Positions 8,132 to 17,867 of a stretch of DNA of 64,000 bases are shown here, piece by piece. Under the pieces are notes generated by a model that saw nothing but the letters and a program-made list of their open reading frames with translations, was not told the DNA's origin and did not search any database. Numbering within the stretch: the stretch's first letter is position 1; every line of letters starts with the position of its first letter. The DNA comes from Haliea sp963974125 (GTDB taxonomy: Bacteria; Pseudomonadota; Gammaproteobacteria; Pseudomonadales; Halieaceae). The position numbers were made by a program, and so were the translations under genes. The stretch covers positions 33,418-97,417 of the forward strand of contig CAXBCH010000014.1 of NCBI GenBank assembly GCA_963974125.1. The letters run 5' to 3'.

Positions 8132-11032
8132 TCAGAAGCGAACACTGGCTCCGAGGAACCAGTACTGTCCCAGCGCATCGTAGACCCCGGGCAGGGTGTT
8201 GCCATTGCCGGCCGGGGGATTGACCTGCACCAGCGGTGGGGCCTTGTCCAGCAGGTTGTTCACCCCGGCCTGTAGCGTGACGCCTTCCCGGGCCGCCCAG
8301 CGCAGGGACAGGTCGAGATAATCATGGGCCGGTACCTCGGGCCCGACACCGGTAACCGGCGACAGCCCACCGATGTGCCGCCAGAGGCCGCTGACCTCCA
8401 GCTGCCAGGGGGTGTCCCAGGTCAGGCGCAGATAGTTGCGGACCTTCGGTATCACGCTGTTGCAGTTGCCGCCCCAGCGTCCGCGACATTCCAGTACGGC
8501 GCCCCCCGGCGCGTCCTGGAGCTCCCAGGACTGTACCCGGGTAAACAGATTGTGGAGGCGCAGGCGACCCGCGGCGCCCAGTTCCCGGCTGAACGCCAGT
8601 ACCAGGTCCAGGCCACGGGTACGCAGATAGCCGGCATTCTGTTTGCGCGCGTCCACGAGCCCGGTGCCGGTGGGGCGCCAAAGATCGCCGCGCTCGGGAT
8701 CGCGTTGCACTTGCCGGCACAGGCTTGCCAGGCCGGTGTCGAGGCAGCCCTGGAGCGTGCTGGCCGGGTCCGGCTCGGTGATTGCACGCTCGATTTCAAT
8801 GTCGTAGGCGTCCAGGCTCAGGAGCATCCCCTCGGCCCAGTCCGGCGTGTAGACCAGCCCCAGGGTGCGGGTGCTGGCATCCTCGGGCTGCAGCGCATTA
8901 TTGCCGCCAGCGAGGGAGCGCAAATTGTTGTTGGGGCTCTGGGGGATGCTGCCGTATTGTTCGGCGCTGACACCGCTGCGGGCGCAATCGGCCAGTGAGC
9001 GTGCAGGTGAGGCGCCGGCACAGGGGTCGCCCGTGCTGGCAGTGAACGTGCGGGTACCCTCGGGACTGAACAGTTCCTCGATATTGGCCACCCGGGTGGC
9101 CTCCTGCAGGCTGCCTCGCAGCCGCAGCGCGGGATTGATTGCCCAGACACTGGCCAGCTTGAAACTGTTGCTGGTGGTGTCGGTGGAATAGCGGGCATGG
9201 CGATAACCGAGATCCAGCGTCAGCAGTTCTATCCCCGGCCGGTTCTCCACCAGAGGCGTGTGCAGTTCCGCATAGGCTTCGGTGATGTCGAAGCGACCGT
9301 CCAGCACTGGCACGGGTAGGCCCGTGCCAGCGGCGTCACCCGACCGGTACAACTGATCCGGGTTGTAGCGCAGGGTCTCCTCCCGATATTCGCCGCCGAG
9401 GACGACGGCGGTCCGGCTTGCAGCCAGAGGCGATTGCAGCAGGGGCAGTGCCGGTTCACCGCCGATCCAGCCGGCGACCACCGCCTGGGAGGTGCGGCCA
9501 CGGGCGCTGAGCGGCGCGCCCAGATAGGCAATGGCTTCCGGGGTGACCGCACCCTCGGTAAAGATGTTCCAGGGCACACAGGCGGGATCGCTGCCATCGA
9601 GGCGGGACGCGCACACGGGCTCGCCGCTGGCCGGATCGCGAGTGACGTCAAGGGCCTTTCGCATCCGCGACACCAGCAGTTCATTGGCGGTCGAGTCGCG
9701 CAGGGTCACTTCCGCAAACTGGCCGTAGACTTCGTACTGCCAGCGTTGCCCCAGTTTTCCCTCCAGCCCCAGCAGGGCGCGGTGCGACTGGTGGTCAATG
9801 CTGCGGCGGCGCGGGCCGCCCTCGACATTGCGTCGGCCGATAAACAGCAGCGGTGGCTCATCCCCCTCAAGTCCGTAGCTGTCGCAAACCAGCGAGCGCT
9901 GCTGCGCGGACAATAGCGGATTGTCGCAGCGGAAGGCGCTGTCGAGGAAAAAGGCACCGGAGGGCGCGATCTGGGCCGTGGTGTTGTTGTCCATTGCCAT
10001 CAGCTGGGTGAACACCCGGACCCGGGGCGAGAATGCGTAGTGCCCCAGCACACCGGCGGTCCAGCGCCGGTCCGGGCGCTGGAAGTGGTTGAGGGAGGCA
10101 AAATTGTAGCTGCGGCCATCGTAGGGCAGGAAGCTGTCGCCCTGAACGATGACATCAATCGGGGGCAGTCCGAAGTCGACCGGCAGCAGGCCGAAATCCG
10201 TAAAGCGGCCCTCGCCGATCACAGAGGAGCCGAAACAGCGGCGATTGTCGCCTCTCTGCTGCAGGGCGCAGGCGCTGTGAATCCGGTCGGCCTGGATAAC
10301 GGCGTCGCTCTCGCGCCAGGTTGCGTAGGCAGTGAGGTTGCCCGCGCCGTCAGCGAAGTTGTGCCCCGCCCGTAGTGCGATGTGCTGGCTGTCGCCATCG
10401 CGGACGCTGCGAGCCGGCAAGTCGAAGCCGCCGGCATCCAGCAGCCTGGCAATGTCGCTGTCACTGTTCCGGTGCCAGTACTGGCTGAATTGCGCCTCCA
10501 GCCCCACACCCTCGAAGTCGTCGACGAGCAGGAAATTCACCACTCCCGCCACCGCATCCGAGCCGTAGGTGGCAGAGGCACCGCCGGAGAGGATTTCCAC
10601 CCGCTTGATCAGCGCCGCCGGGATCTGGTTGACATCCGCCACCCCGGCACTCAGCGGGGAGCCCCCCGGCAGGCGCCTGCCGTCCACCAGCACCAGGGTG
10701 CGCTGGGGGCCGAGGTTGCGCAGGTCGACAGTCGCGGTGCCGGTGCTGCCATTGGCGGTGTTGCGGTTCTGATCGGTGTAGACCTGGGGCAAGGCCCGCA
10801 GCAGATCTTCCAGCCGGTCGCTGCCGCCGTGGGAGAGATCATCCGCCGACAGGTCAACCACCGGGCTTGGGCTGCCGAGATTGACGCGCTGGATGCGGCT
10901 GCCGGTGACCAGCACTTCTTCAATGATCCTGTCCCGGTCCTTCGCCGTAAGGCTGGCGCCCGCGGCTTGCGGAATCAAAACCAGATTCCCCAGCAACGTA
11001 CCTGCAAGCAGGCACTTGCGGAAGTCATTCAT
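8132..11032 (-). CDS. TonB-dependent outer-membrane receptor
   Basis: About 966 residues. I place the start at 11032, because MNDFRKCLLAGTLLGNLVLIPQAAGA is a good signal peptide, and the longer GTG-initiated frame (11116) would read through the shared promoter element. After the signal: IEEVLVTGSRIQ (common in this receptor family), plug domain with LDDLL-like helix, DLRNLGPQRTLVLVDGRR and VEILSGGASATYGSDAVAG, then a 22-strand type barrel ending in aromatic FLGASVRF, typical of outer-membrane proteins. Transports a substrate into the periplasm with TonB-ExbBD energy; ligand unknown. Convergent with the second regulator, with which it shares a promoter motif. Confidence 0.9.
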   Translation of the reverse strand: MNDFRKCLLAGTLLGNLVLIPQAAGASLTAKDRDRIIEEVLVTGSRIQRVNLGSPSPVVDLSADDLSHGGSDRLEDLLRALPQVYTDQNRNTANGSTGTATVDLRNLGPQRTLVLVDGRRLPGGSPLSAGVADVNQIPAALIKRVEILSGGASATYGSDAVAGVVNFLLVDDFEGVGLEAQFSQYWHRNSDSDIARLLDAGGFDLPARSVRDGDSQHIALRAGHNFADGAGNLTAYATWRESDAVIQADRIHSACALQQRGDNRRCFGSSVIGEGRFTDFGLLPVDFGLPPIDVIVQGDSFLPYDGRSYNFASLNHFQRPDRRWTAGVLGHYAFSPRVRVFTQLMAMDNNTTAQIAPSGAFFLDSAFRCDNPLLSAQQRSLVCDSYGLEGDEPPLLFIGRRNVEGGPRRRSIDHQSHRALLGLEGKLGQRWQYEVYGQFAEVTLRDSTANELLVSRMRKALDVTRDPASGEPVCASRLDGSDPACVPWNIFTEGAVTPEAIAYLGAPLSARGRTSQAVVAGWIGGEPALPLLQSPLAASRTAVVLGGEYREETLRYNPDQLYRSGDAAGTGLPVPVLDGRFDITEAYAELHTPLVENRPGIELLTLDLGYRHARYSTDTTSNSFKLASVWAINPALRLRGSLQEATRVANIEELFSPEGTRTFTASTGDPCAGASPARSLADCARSGVSAEQYGSIPQSPNNNLRSLAGGNNALQPEDASTRTLGLVYTPDWAEGMLLSLDAYDIEIERAITEPDPASTLQGCLDTGLASLCRQVQRDPERGDLWRPTGTGLVDARKQNAGYLRTRGLDLVLAFSRELGAAGRLRLHNLFTRVQSWELQDAPGGAVLECRGRWGGNCNSVIPKVRNYLRLTWDTPWQLEVSGLWRHIGGLSPVTGVGPEVPAHDYLDLSLRWAAREGVTLQAGVNNLLDKAPPLVQVNPPAGNGNTLPGVYDALGQYWFLGASVRF

Positions 11033-11104
11033 CTGTCTGCCCCCGGTCGACCCATTACCCAAGCCGCATCTGCGCACATGTCCATGGCAGGCACCCTGCA
11101 GCAA

Positions 11105-11115
11105 CAAGCTTAACA
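11105..11115 (-). promoter_or_regulatory. Shared element TGTTAAGCTTG upstream of TonB receptor
   Basis: Reads TGTTAAGCTTG on the minus strand, differing by one base from the element before the two regulators. It ends 72 bp before the chosen receptor start. TTGACC occurs just upstream (11120-11115) but is too close to act as its -35. Confidence 0.5.
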
Positions 11116-11174
11116 CCGGTCAATGAACTTCTCTGCACTACCTCTGCAGCAGGTTTGCGCCGATGGTATTGAGC

Positions 11175-14100
11175 TCAGGTGGACGGAACCTGGACAGTCG
11201 GGGTTGCAATCGTCTGCGTTTGCCGCAGCGGCAGGTAGTAGGCGGGCAGCACAAACAGGGTAAACAGCGTCCCCACCAGCATACCGGCGGTGATCACCAG
11301 GCCGATGCTGAAGCGGCTGTTGGCGCCGGCCCCGGTGGCAATAACCAGCGGCAATACGCCGAGCACGGTGGCGAAGGTGGTCATCAGGATCGGGCGCAGG
11401 CGCAGGGCCGCCGCCTCCAGCACTGCATCCCGGTGGCTGCGGCCATCCTGGCGCAGGTTGTTGGCGAACTCCACGATCAGGATCCCGTGCTTGCTGATCA
11501 GGCCGATCAGGGTCAGCAGCCCGATCTGGGTGTAGATGTTGAGGGTGGCGAAACCCAGGGCCAGCGGCACCGTGGCGCCAAAAATGGACAGCGGCACCCC
11601 CACCAGTACCACCAGCGGGTCGCGGAAGCTGTTGAACTGGGCTGACAGGACCAGAAAGATCAGGATCAGCGCCAGGCTGAACAGCAGCGGGAAGGAGGCG
11701 CTCTCCTCAATGAAGCGGCGGGAGCCGCCGGTGTAGCCGGCGCGGAAGCCGCTGGGGGCGATTTCCTCCAGTTTCGTTTCCAGGAACGCCAGCCCGTCGC
11801 CCAGCGAGTTCGGGGGCATCATCATGCCCTGGATGGTGGTGCTGTTGAGCTGCTGGTACTGGCTCAGTTCATTGGGTTCGACCCGCGAGCCCAGTGTCAC
11901 CAGCGCCGACAGGGGCACCAGTTCGTCGCTGGCGGTGCGCAGGTAATATTGCTCCAGCGCCTCCCGGGTGAGGCGGAAGTCGCGGCCGGCCTGGGGGATG
12001 ACCTTGTAGCTGCGGCCCTCGAGTTCGAAGCGGTTGATTTCCGCCTCGCCCAGCATCACCGCCAGGGTCTGGCCGATCTCCTCCATGGAGACACCCAGGC
12101 GCGATGCCAGCGGCCGGTCTATGCGCACTTCGATTTCGGGCCGGTCCAGGGCCAGGGTCTGGTTGACGAAGATGAACAGCCCCGATTCGCGAGCTGCTTC
12201 CAGCAATGTCACGCCGACCTGGTAGACCTCGCTGTGATCGGCCGTGGAGGCGACCACGAAGCTGACTGGCAGCCCCGCATCCGAGCCCGGTAGCGAGGGA
12301 GTCCCGAAAGAGAAGGCCTCCAGCCCGGCGATGCTGCCCAGCCGCTGCTGGAATTCGGCCTGTATCTCCTGCTGGCTGCGCTCGCGCTCGCTCCAGTGGT
12401 GCAGTGTCAGGCCGCCGAAGTTGAATTCCGGGGAAACCGCTTGCCAGGAGTGGCTCACCTCGGGAATCTCGCGCCAGATGTCCACCACCTGGTCCAGAAA
12501 GCGGTTGATGTACTCCAGGTTGGCGTAACGGGGTGTGCTGCCGACCACGTAGAGGGCGCCGGTATCCTCTTCCGGTGCCAGTTCCTCGCGCGTCAGCGAG
12601 AACAGCAGCGGCAGGCTGGCAATGAGCACCATGCTGAACATCAGCACCGCGCCGCGGTTATCCAGGCAGTGTGCCAGCAGACGCTGATAGGCCAGGGTGA
12701 AACGTTCGAAATGGTGATCCAGCCAGTTGGCAAAGCGCCCCTGGTGCGCCTGATCCTTGAGCAGGCGCGAGCACATCATCGGGCTCAGGGTCAGGGCGAT
12801 AATGCCAGAGACCATGACGGCACCGGCCAGGGTCAGGGCGAATTCGCTGAACAGGGTACCGGTGAGACCGCCGATAAAGGCGATGGGTGCATAGACTGCG
12901 GCCAGGGTGAGGGTCATTGCCACCACCGGCCAGGCTACCTCGCGCGCGCCCCGGATGGCCGCCTCCATCGGCGCCATGCCATGCTCGATGTGGCGATGGA
13001 CATTCTCCACCACCACGATGGCGTCATCCACCACCAGGCCGATGGCAATCACCATGGCCAGCAGGGTCAGCAGATTCAGGGAGAAGCCGAGGCTGAAGAT
13101 CAGGAACACCACGCCAATCAGGGACAGCGGGATGGCGACCAGCGGGATCAGCACCACCCGCAGCGAGCCCAGGAACAGGTAGATCACCAGAATGACAATA
13201 AGCACCGCTTCCAGCAGGGTGTTGCGCACTTCCTTGAGCGCGGCGTCAATGGCGATGGTACCGTCCCAGTCCAGGTACAGCTCCAGGTCCGCGGGCAGCG
13301 CCGCGGTGATGGCGGGCAGGGCATCGTGCACGGCGGCGCTCACCGCCAGCGGGTTGGCATCCGGGGTGGTGGTGATGGAGATGAAGGTGGCCTCGCGGCC
13401 GCTGGAGAGGGTCTGGAACTGGCTGTTTTCCTCTGCCAGCTCAATGTCGGCGACATCGCCCAGGCTGACCTGGCGGTCGTCCTCGCGGAACACCGTTAGC
13501 GCGGCGAATGCTTCCGGTGTCTGCAGGTCTGTGCGTGGATCCACGGTGGCCCGAATCAGTTCACTCTCGGTGCTGCCGGCCGTGGCGATGAAATTGTCCC
13601 GGCTGATGGTGGCGTGGACATCGCTGGCGGTGACGCCGTGGGCGGCCATGCGCAGTGGGTCCAGCCAGATCCGCATCGCCGGAAACCTGCCCCCGAGGAT
13701 CTCGGCCTTGCCAACGCCCTCCAAGGTGGCGAGTTCCGGTTGCACACTGCGCGCGAGGTAGTCGGAGATTTCCGCCGTGCTCATCTGCTCGCTGTAGAAC
13801 GCGAGGTAGATCAGGGCATCGTCGCCGCCACCGGTGGTCACCACCGGGTCATAGACCTCACGGGGCAGCTGGAACCGCGCTTCATTGACCTTGGCGATGA
13901 CTTCGGTGAGCACGTCGCTGCTGTTTTCGCCCAGACGCACGTGGACGCTGATTTCGGAAGTGCCGGGGTTGCTGGTCGAGGTCATGTACTCGACGCCGCG
14001 GGCGCCAGCGATGGTGCTTTGCAGGGGCGTGGTGACGAAACCCTGCACCGAGCGGGCGCTGGCGCCGGGATAGACCGTGACCACGCGGATGACGCTGCGC

Positions 14101-14222
14101 TCGACCTCGGGAAATTCCCGGATCGACGTTCTGTTGGCCGCCGCGATGCCCAGCAAAAGGATCAGCGCGCTGACCACGAGGGCCAGCACCGGGCGCTGGA
14201 TAAAGGTATCGGTGAAGCGCAC
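11175..14222 (-). CDS. RND-family efflux pump inner-membrane permease
   Basis: 1015 residues, normal length for hydrophobe/amphiphile RND pumps of the AcrB/MexB type. Begins MRFTDTFIQRPVLALVVSALILLLG (GTG start with AGGAG before it), has two large periplasmic loops and twelve predicted membrane helices. GLVVDDAIVVVENVHRH in TM4 holds the Asp pair of the proton relay. Exports drugs or amphiphiles with the adjacent membrane fusion protein; no outer-membrane channel gene is present, so a TolC-type partner must be encoded elsewhere. Second gene of a two-gene operon, 28 bp after the fusion protein. Confidence 0.92.
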   Translation of the reverse strand: MRFTDTFIQRPVLALVVSALILLLGIAAANRTSIREFPEVERSVIRVVTVYPGASARSVQGFVTTPLQSTIAGARGVEYMTSTSNPGTSEISVHVRLGENSSDVLTEVIAKVNEARFQLPREVYDPVVTTGGGDDALIYLAFYSEQMSTAEISDYLARSVQPELATLEGVGKAEILGGRFPAMRIWLDPLRMAAHGVTASDVHATISRDNFIATAGSTESELIRATVDPRTDLQTPEAFAALTVFREDDRQVSLGDVADIELAEENSQFQTLSSGREATFISITTTPDANPLAVSAAVHDALPAITAALPADLELYLDWDGTIAIDAALKEVRNTLLEAVLIVILVIYLFLGSLRVVLIPLVAIPLSLIGVVFLIFSLGFSLNLLTLLAMVIAIGLVVDDAIVVVENVHRHIEHGMAPMEAAIRGAREVAWPVVAMTLTLAAVYAPIAFIGGLTGTLFSEFALTLAGAVMVSGIIALTLSPMMCSRLLKDQAHQGRFANWLDHHFERFTLAYQRLLAHCLDNRGAVLMFSMVLIASLPLLFSLTREELAPEEDTGALYVVGSTPRYANLEYINRFLDQVVDIWREIPEVSHSWQAVSPEFNFGGLTLHHWSERERSQQEIQAEFQQRLGSIAGLEAFSFGTPSLPGSDAGLPVSFVVASTADHSEVYQVGVTLLEAARESGLFIFVNQTLALDRPEIEVRIDRPLASRLGVSMEEIGQTLAVMLGEAEINRFELEGRSYKVIPQAGRDFRLTREALEQYYLRTASDELVPLSALVTLGSRVEPNELSQYQQLNSTTIQGMMMPPNSLGDGLAFLETKLEEIAPSGFRAGYTGGSRRFIEESASFPLLFSLALILIFLVLSAQFNSFRDPLVVLVGVPLSIFGATVPLALGFATLNIYTQIGLLTLIGLISKHGILIVEFANNLRQDGRSHRDAVLEAAALRLRPILMTTFATVLGVLPLVIATGAGANSRFSIGLVITAGMLVGTLFTLFVLPAYYLPLRQTQTIATPTVQVPST

Positions 14223-14250
14223 CCTCAGGCTCCTGTCATGCGGTTGCTGG

Positions 14251-15321
14251 TCACAGTGGCGCGTTTTCGTCTATCTGGATGCTGGCGCCGCGGTACAGCT
14301 TGTTCTGGCCCGCGGTCACAATTCGCTCCCCGGCCGCCAGACCTTCAAGAATGGCGATCCGGCCGTTGGCTGCGGCGCCGATGCGCACCACCCGGGGCTG
14401 CACCTGCAGGCCGCCTTCTTCCCCGGGCTCGACCACGAAAACGGTATCGCCGCTGGTGGAGTAGGTGATGGCGGTCTCCGGCACGCTGACCCGGGTCTCG
14501 GTCCGGTCCAGGTCGATGCTGATCCTGGCAAACATGCCCGGCAGCAGGCCTTCACTCTCGCTCAGTTCAGCCCGCAGCAGCAGGCTGCGGGTGTCGGCAT
14601 CCACCAGCGAGTCCAGTGCCGTGAGGGTGGCAGCGAACAGCCGCTGTTCATACCCGGGCACCGCGACCCGCAGCCGCAGGCCGGGCCGCAGCAACGGCGC
14701 GAAGCGGCCGGGAACCGCAAAATCAACTTCCAGCGTGTCCAGGTCCTGCAGGCTCGCTACCCGGGTCCCGGCCTCGACATAGTCACCAACCCGGGCCTGG
14801 ACGATACCCACGGTGCCGGCGAACGGCGCCCGTAACTGCTTGTTGGCGAGCACTGCTTCGGTCTCCGCCAGCTGCGCCTCGGCCACCGCCAGATCAGCCC
14901 GGGAGCGGTCGTACTGGGTCTGGGGGATGGACTTCTGCTCCAGCAGGCGCGCATCGCGCTCGAACAGCAGTCGCGCCAGCTCGACAGCAGCCCGCTGGCG
15001 CTCGCGGCTGGCCAGCTCCGCGCGGTCGTTCAGCTGCAGCAGCAGTTGGCCTGCTGCCACGCGCTCTCCTGAGCGCACCGCGACCGCTGTTACTTCGCCG
15101 CTTTCTTCAGTGCTGAGCTCGACCCCGCGGGCGGCCCGGATGCTCCCGGTCGCCGTCAGCGTCTCTGGCCACAGGCTTTCTGCAGCAGTCGCCGCAGCGA
15201 CAGTGATCGGTGGCTGGCTGACGTCCTGGTTCGCATAGCCGGTAAACTGCTGATAGAGGTAGGCGGCAATCGTGCCGAATATCAGCAGCAACAGGGCGAG
15301 GGCAATAAGGTAAGCGCGCAA
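14251..15321 (-). CDS. RND efflux periplasmic adaptor (membrane fusion protein)
   Basis: 356 residues starting with TTG. An uncleaved N-terminal membrane segment (LIALALLLLIFGTIAAYLYQQF) anchors it. The lipoyl/barrel-sandwich halves are recognisable (GSIRAARGVELSTEESGEVTAVAVRSGERV and LRAPFAGTVGIVQARVGDYV), separated by an alpha-helical hairpin rich in Glu/Arg/Ala, followed by beta-barrel and membrane-proximal domains. Bridges the RND permease encoded downstream and an outer-membrane channel. AAGAGA lies 8 bp before the TTG. Divergent from the patatin gene across 219 bp, where I see no clear promoter. Confidence 0.9.
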   Translation of the reverse strand: MRAYLIALALLLLIFGTIAAYLYQQFTGYANQDVSQPPITVAAATAAESLWPETLTATGSIRAARGVELSTEESGEVTAVAVRSGERVAAGQLLLQLNDRAELASRERQRAAVELARLLFERDARLLEQKSIPQTQYDRSRADLAVAEAQLAETEAVLANKQLRAPFAGTVGIVQARVGDYVEAGTRVASLQDLDTLEVDFAVPGRFAPLLRPGLRLRVAVPGYEQRLFAATLTALDSLVDADTRSLLLRAELSESEGLLPGMFARISIDLDRTETRVSVPETAITYSTSGDTVFVVEPGEEGGLQVQPRVVRIGAAANGRIAILEGLAAGERIVTAGQNKLYRGASIQIDENAPL

Positions 15322-15540
15322 AACGGGTCTCTTCTTTTTTTTGGTTGCCGACGGTGGCGTGTGGGTCGCCGTCGGTATCGTATTCTAGGGACTTTGGCCG
15401 GCGCCTGCACCGACTGAAAATGTAACAATGACCAACTCGGGGCCGCTGCCGCCCGGTGTCGCTGTGGCCTGATTCAACCTGTGCCCGGCCTTGGGTTTGC
15501 AGTATGCTAGCTGTAGGTCAAGTGGCAGAGAGGTCAGCCC

Positions 15541-17199
15541 GTGAGAACATCCCGCAAACTAGCCCAGCTGGAACGGCAAATGGCCGCCTGCAACTCCTAC
15601 GCTGAATGGTGCGAGGCGGCGCTGCAGCACGATGAGTTGTCCGGCATGCGGCGCTGGCGCGAAGTCGACCAGACCCGGCAGTACGACTACAGCCAGATCC
15701 GCCTGCGCCTGGACCGGCTGCGCAGCCTGCGTTCGCGCCACGACTACCAGGGCCTGCTGTTTACCCTCAACGAGGGCATTCACGGCAACATGGGCGGCAT
15801 GGGGCGCAGTACCCTCTACCAGCGCGCCAAGTTTGGCACCAAGCATCTTATTGAGCAGTACATCGACGAGGTGGATGATTCGCTCCGTTTCCTGGCGGAA
15901 TTGAAGAGTGATGACGTCACGCTGCAACAGAAGCTGGATTTTTTCTACCGCGCGAATATCTGTTTCGGTCGCTCGGCGCTGATGTTGAGTGGCGGCGGTG
16001 TGCTCGGGTTCTATCACCTGGGTGTGGTCAAGGCACTGCTGGAGCAGGGCCTGCTGCCCCGGGTAATTTCCGGCTCCAGCGCCGGCTCGCTGGTGGCCGG
16101 CGTCGTGGGGACCCATAGCGATGCTGAACTGGAGCACTTTTTCGACCCCGACAATGTGCACTTTGAGGCCGAGCGAGAAGCGAGCGTTTTTTCACGGATG
16201 TTTTTTGGCCGCAATCCCCAGATCGACGTGCACGACCTGGAGAAAATCATTGCCCGCCTGGTGCCGGAGATGACATTCCAGGAAGCCTACGAGAAGACCG
16301 GGCGCCAGATCAGCATTACCGTGGCGCCGGCGGAGACACACCAGCGCTCCAGGTTGCTGAATGCCATTACCTCGCCCAATGTCTATGTGCGCTCTGCGGT
16401 GATGGCGTCCTGTGCTGTCCCCGGCGTATTCCCGCCGGTGATGCTGATGGCGAAAAATGCCCACGGTGAAGCCCAGCCCTACCTGCCCACCCGCAAGTGG
16501 GTGGACGGCTCAATCGCCGACGATCTGCCAGCCAAGCGGCTGTCGCGCCTGTACAGCACCAATCACTACATCGTCAGCATGGTCAATCCCATCGCCACCC
16601 CGTTTCTGCGCGGCAATCGCAAAACCAGTGGCTTGACCGCGGCACTGGGCAGCCTGGGTGTCGGCATTGGCCGCGAAGTGCTGAATTTCTACCGTGGCAT
16701 GGTGCAGAAGAAAGGCGATAACTGGCCCCGCTTCAACCTGCTGATGAACGGCATTCATTCGCTGCTGGACCAGGAGTACAGCGGCGACATCAATATCGTT
16801 CCCAGTTTCCGCTGGTACAATCCGGCGAAGATTCTGTCGCACCTCTCCGAGAAGGAGCTGGTGGAGTTGATGCATGGCGGGGCGCACTCGGCCTTTCCCA
16901 ATATCGAGACTATCCGCATCTGTACCAAGATCAGCCGCACCATGGAGGAGATCCTGCACCGCTTCGAGTACGGGGATCTCAGGCCCAACTCCGAAGAGTA
17001 CCGCCGGCCGCGGGCTTCCCGGCGTCGACCGCCGCCCACCCGCGCGGACCGCGAGTCACAGCGGGACCTGGTCGGTGTTGTCGATGCAGCGGCGAAACCC
17101 CGGCGCCGGGCCAAGGCGAGTCGCAAGAAGGTGGCGCCTGCCCGGTCCCGGGACGGTAGCGAAAAGAGCGACGGAGGCGGTGACCGGGCCGCAGCCTGA
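15541..17199 (+). CDS. Patatin-like phospholipase/lipase with DUF3336 domain
   Basis: 552 residues; GTG start with AGAGGT 7 bp upstream. N-terminal DUF3336 region (about 1-140) precedes a patatin domain, the arrangement of yeast TGL3/4/5-type lipid-droplet lipases. Active-site elements are complete: oxyanion loop SGGGVLGFYHLG (150-161), nucleophile in GSSAG (Ser180) and the Asp of VDG (322). The C-terminal 70 residues are a highly basic Arg/Lys/Ala/Pro tail not part of the catalytic domain. Probably hydrolyses acylglycerols or phospholipids; with the wax-ester synthase at 42-44 kb it would suit mobilisation of neutral lipid, which is inference. Confidence 0.85.
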   Translation: MRTSRKLAQLERQMAACNSYAEWCEAALQHDELSGMRRWREVDQTRQYDYSQIRLRLDRLRSLRSRHDYQGLLFTLNEGIHGNMGGMGRSTLYQRAKFGTKHLIEQYIDEVDDSLRFLAELKSDDVTLQQKLDFFYRANICFGRSALMLSGGGVLGFYHLGVVKALLEQGLLPRVISGSSAGSLVAGVVGTHSDAELEHFFDPDNVHFEAEREASVFSRMFFGRNPQIDVHDLEKIIARLVPEMTFQEAYEKTGRQISITVAPAETHQRSRLLNAITSPNVYVRSAVMASCAVPGVFPPVMLMAKNAHGEAQPYLPTRKWVDGSIADDLPAKRLSRLYSTNHYIVSMVNPIATPFLRGNRKTSGLTAALGSLGVGIGREVLNFYRGMVQKKGDNWPRFNLLMNGIHSLLDQEYSGDINIVPSFRWYNPAKILSHLSEKELVELMHGGAHSAFPNIETIRICTKISRTMEEILHRFEYGDLRPNSEEYRRPRASRRRPPPTRADRESQRDLVGVVDAAAKPRRRAKASRKKVAPARSRDGSEKSDGGGDRAAA

Positions 17200-17220
17200 T
17201 CGCGCCGCCGTGGTGCCGGA

Positions 17221-17853
17221 TCAGTCGACAGGCGTTGGCGGCAGGTCGGGCTTGGCGTAGGCCATGCGCCGCAGACGGCGGGTGTTGTAGTAGCTGTCCA
17301 GTCCGCTGAGGGCGACGGTGCCCGCGGTGCAGATATCCACCGCACCGTCAGCGCCCAGGCAATCGTCGGGTACCTCGGCCAGCACAATCTCCCCGATCAG
17401 GAAATGGGTATCGTTGATCTCCAGCTGCTGGTGCTCTCGCAGTTTCAGTCCCATGCGGATAGAGGCTTCGCGGACAAAAGGCGCAGCAAAACCCTCTACC
17501 CAGAGCTCCCCCAGGCCGGTGGCCGCAAACTCCGATTGCTTCCGTGGATAGCGGGCAGCAGTCTGGTGCGCGGCCTCGATAAACTGGTCGCTGACATGGT
17601 TGATGGTGTAGCAACCGGTGGCGAGGATGTTGTCCAGCGTGTGCCGTTCCACCGGGCTGGGGCGGATGATCAGCGCCAACAGCGGCGGCTGTGAGCCGAG
17701 ATGCACGACCGAGCTGATGATGGCCAGGTTGGTTTGACCCTGACGATCCGCGGTGCCCACGAGATTGGCCGGCTTGAAGCCGCTGAGGGAATTGACCAGG
17801 GCGGCGCGGTAGCGCGATTCCAGGGCGGCGATGTCCTTGCTGCTGAAGAGCAT
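17221..17853 (-). CDS. Flavin reductase-like FMN-binding protein
   Basis: 210 residues. The frame is open further upstream, but the homologous protein begins MLFSSKDIAALESRYR at 17853. Seen: VNSLSGFKPANLVGTAD, TNLAIISSVVHLGSQPPLLALIIRP and DNILATGCYTINHV, the split-barrel flavin-binding core of the flavin reductase family. Members reduce FMN or bind flavin; the exact reaction is not predictable. It lies 14 bp downstream of the DCC-family gene and may be co-transcribed with it and the phosphotransferase. It could supply reduced flavin to a two-component monooxygenase such as the HsaA-type protein at 61.8 kb, but it does not look like HsaB itself. Confidence 0.75.
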   Translation of the reverse strand: MLFSSKDIAALESRYRAALVNSLSGFKPANLVGTADRQGQTNLAIISSVVHLGSQPPLLALIIRPSPVERHTLDNILATGCYTINHVSDQFIEAAHQTAARYPRKQSEFAATGLGELWVEGFAAPFVREASIRMGLKLREHQQLEINDTHFLIGEIVLAEVPDDCLGADGAVDICTAGTVALSGLDSYYNTRRLRRMAYAKPDLPPTPVD

Positions 17854-17867
17854 GTTCGGATTCCGTG

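Noticed and set aside
11033..11116. Extended N-terminus of the TonB receptor (GTG at 11116)
   Set aside because: Would put the shared promoter element in coding sequence and bury the signal peptide 28 residues inside.
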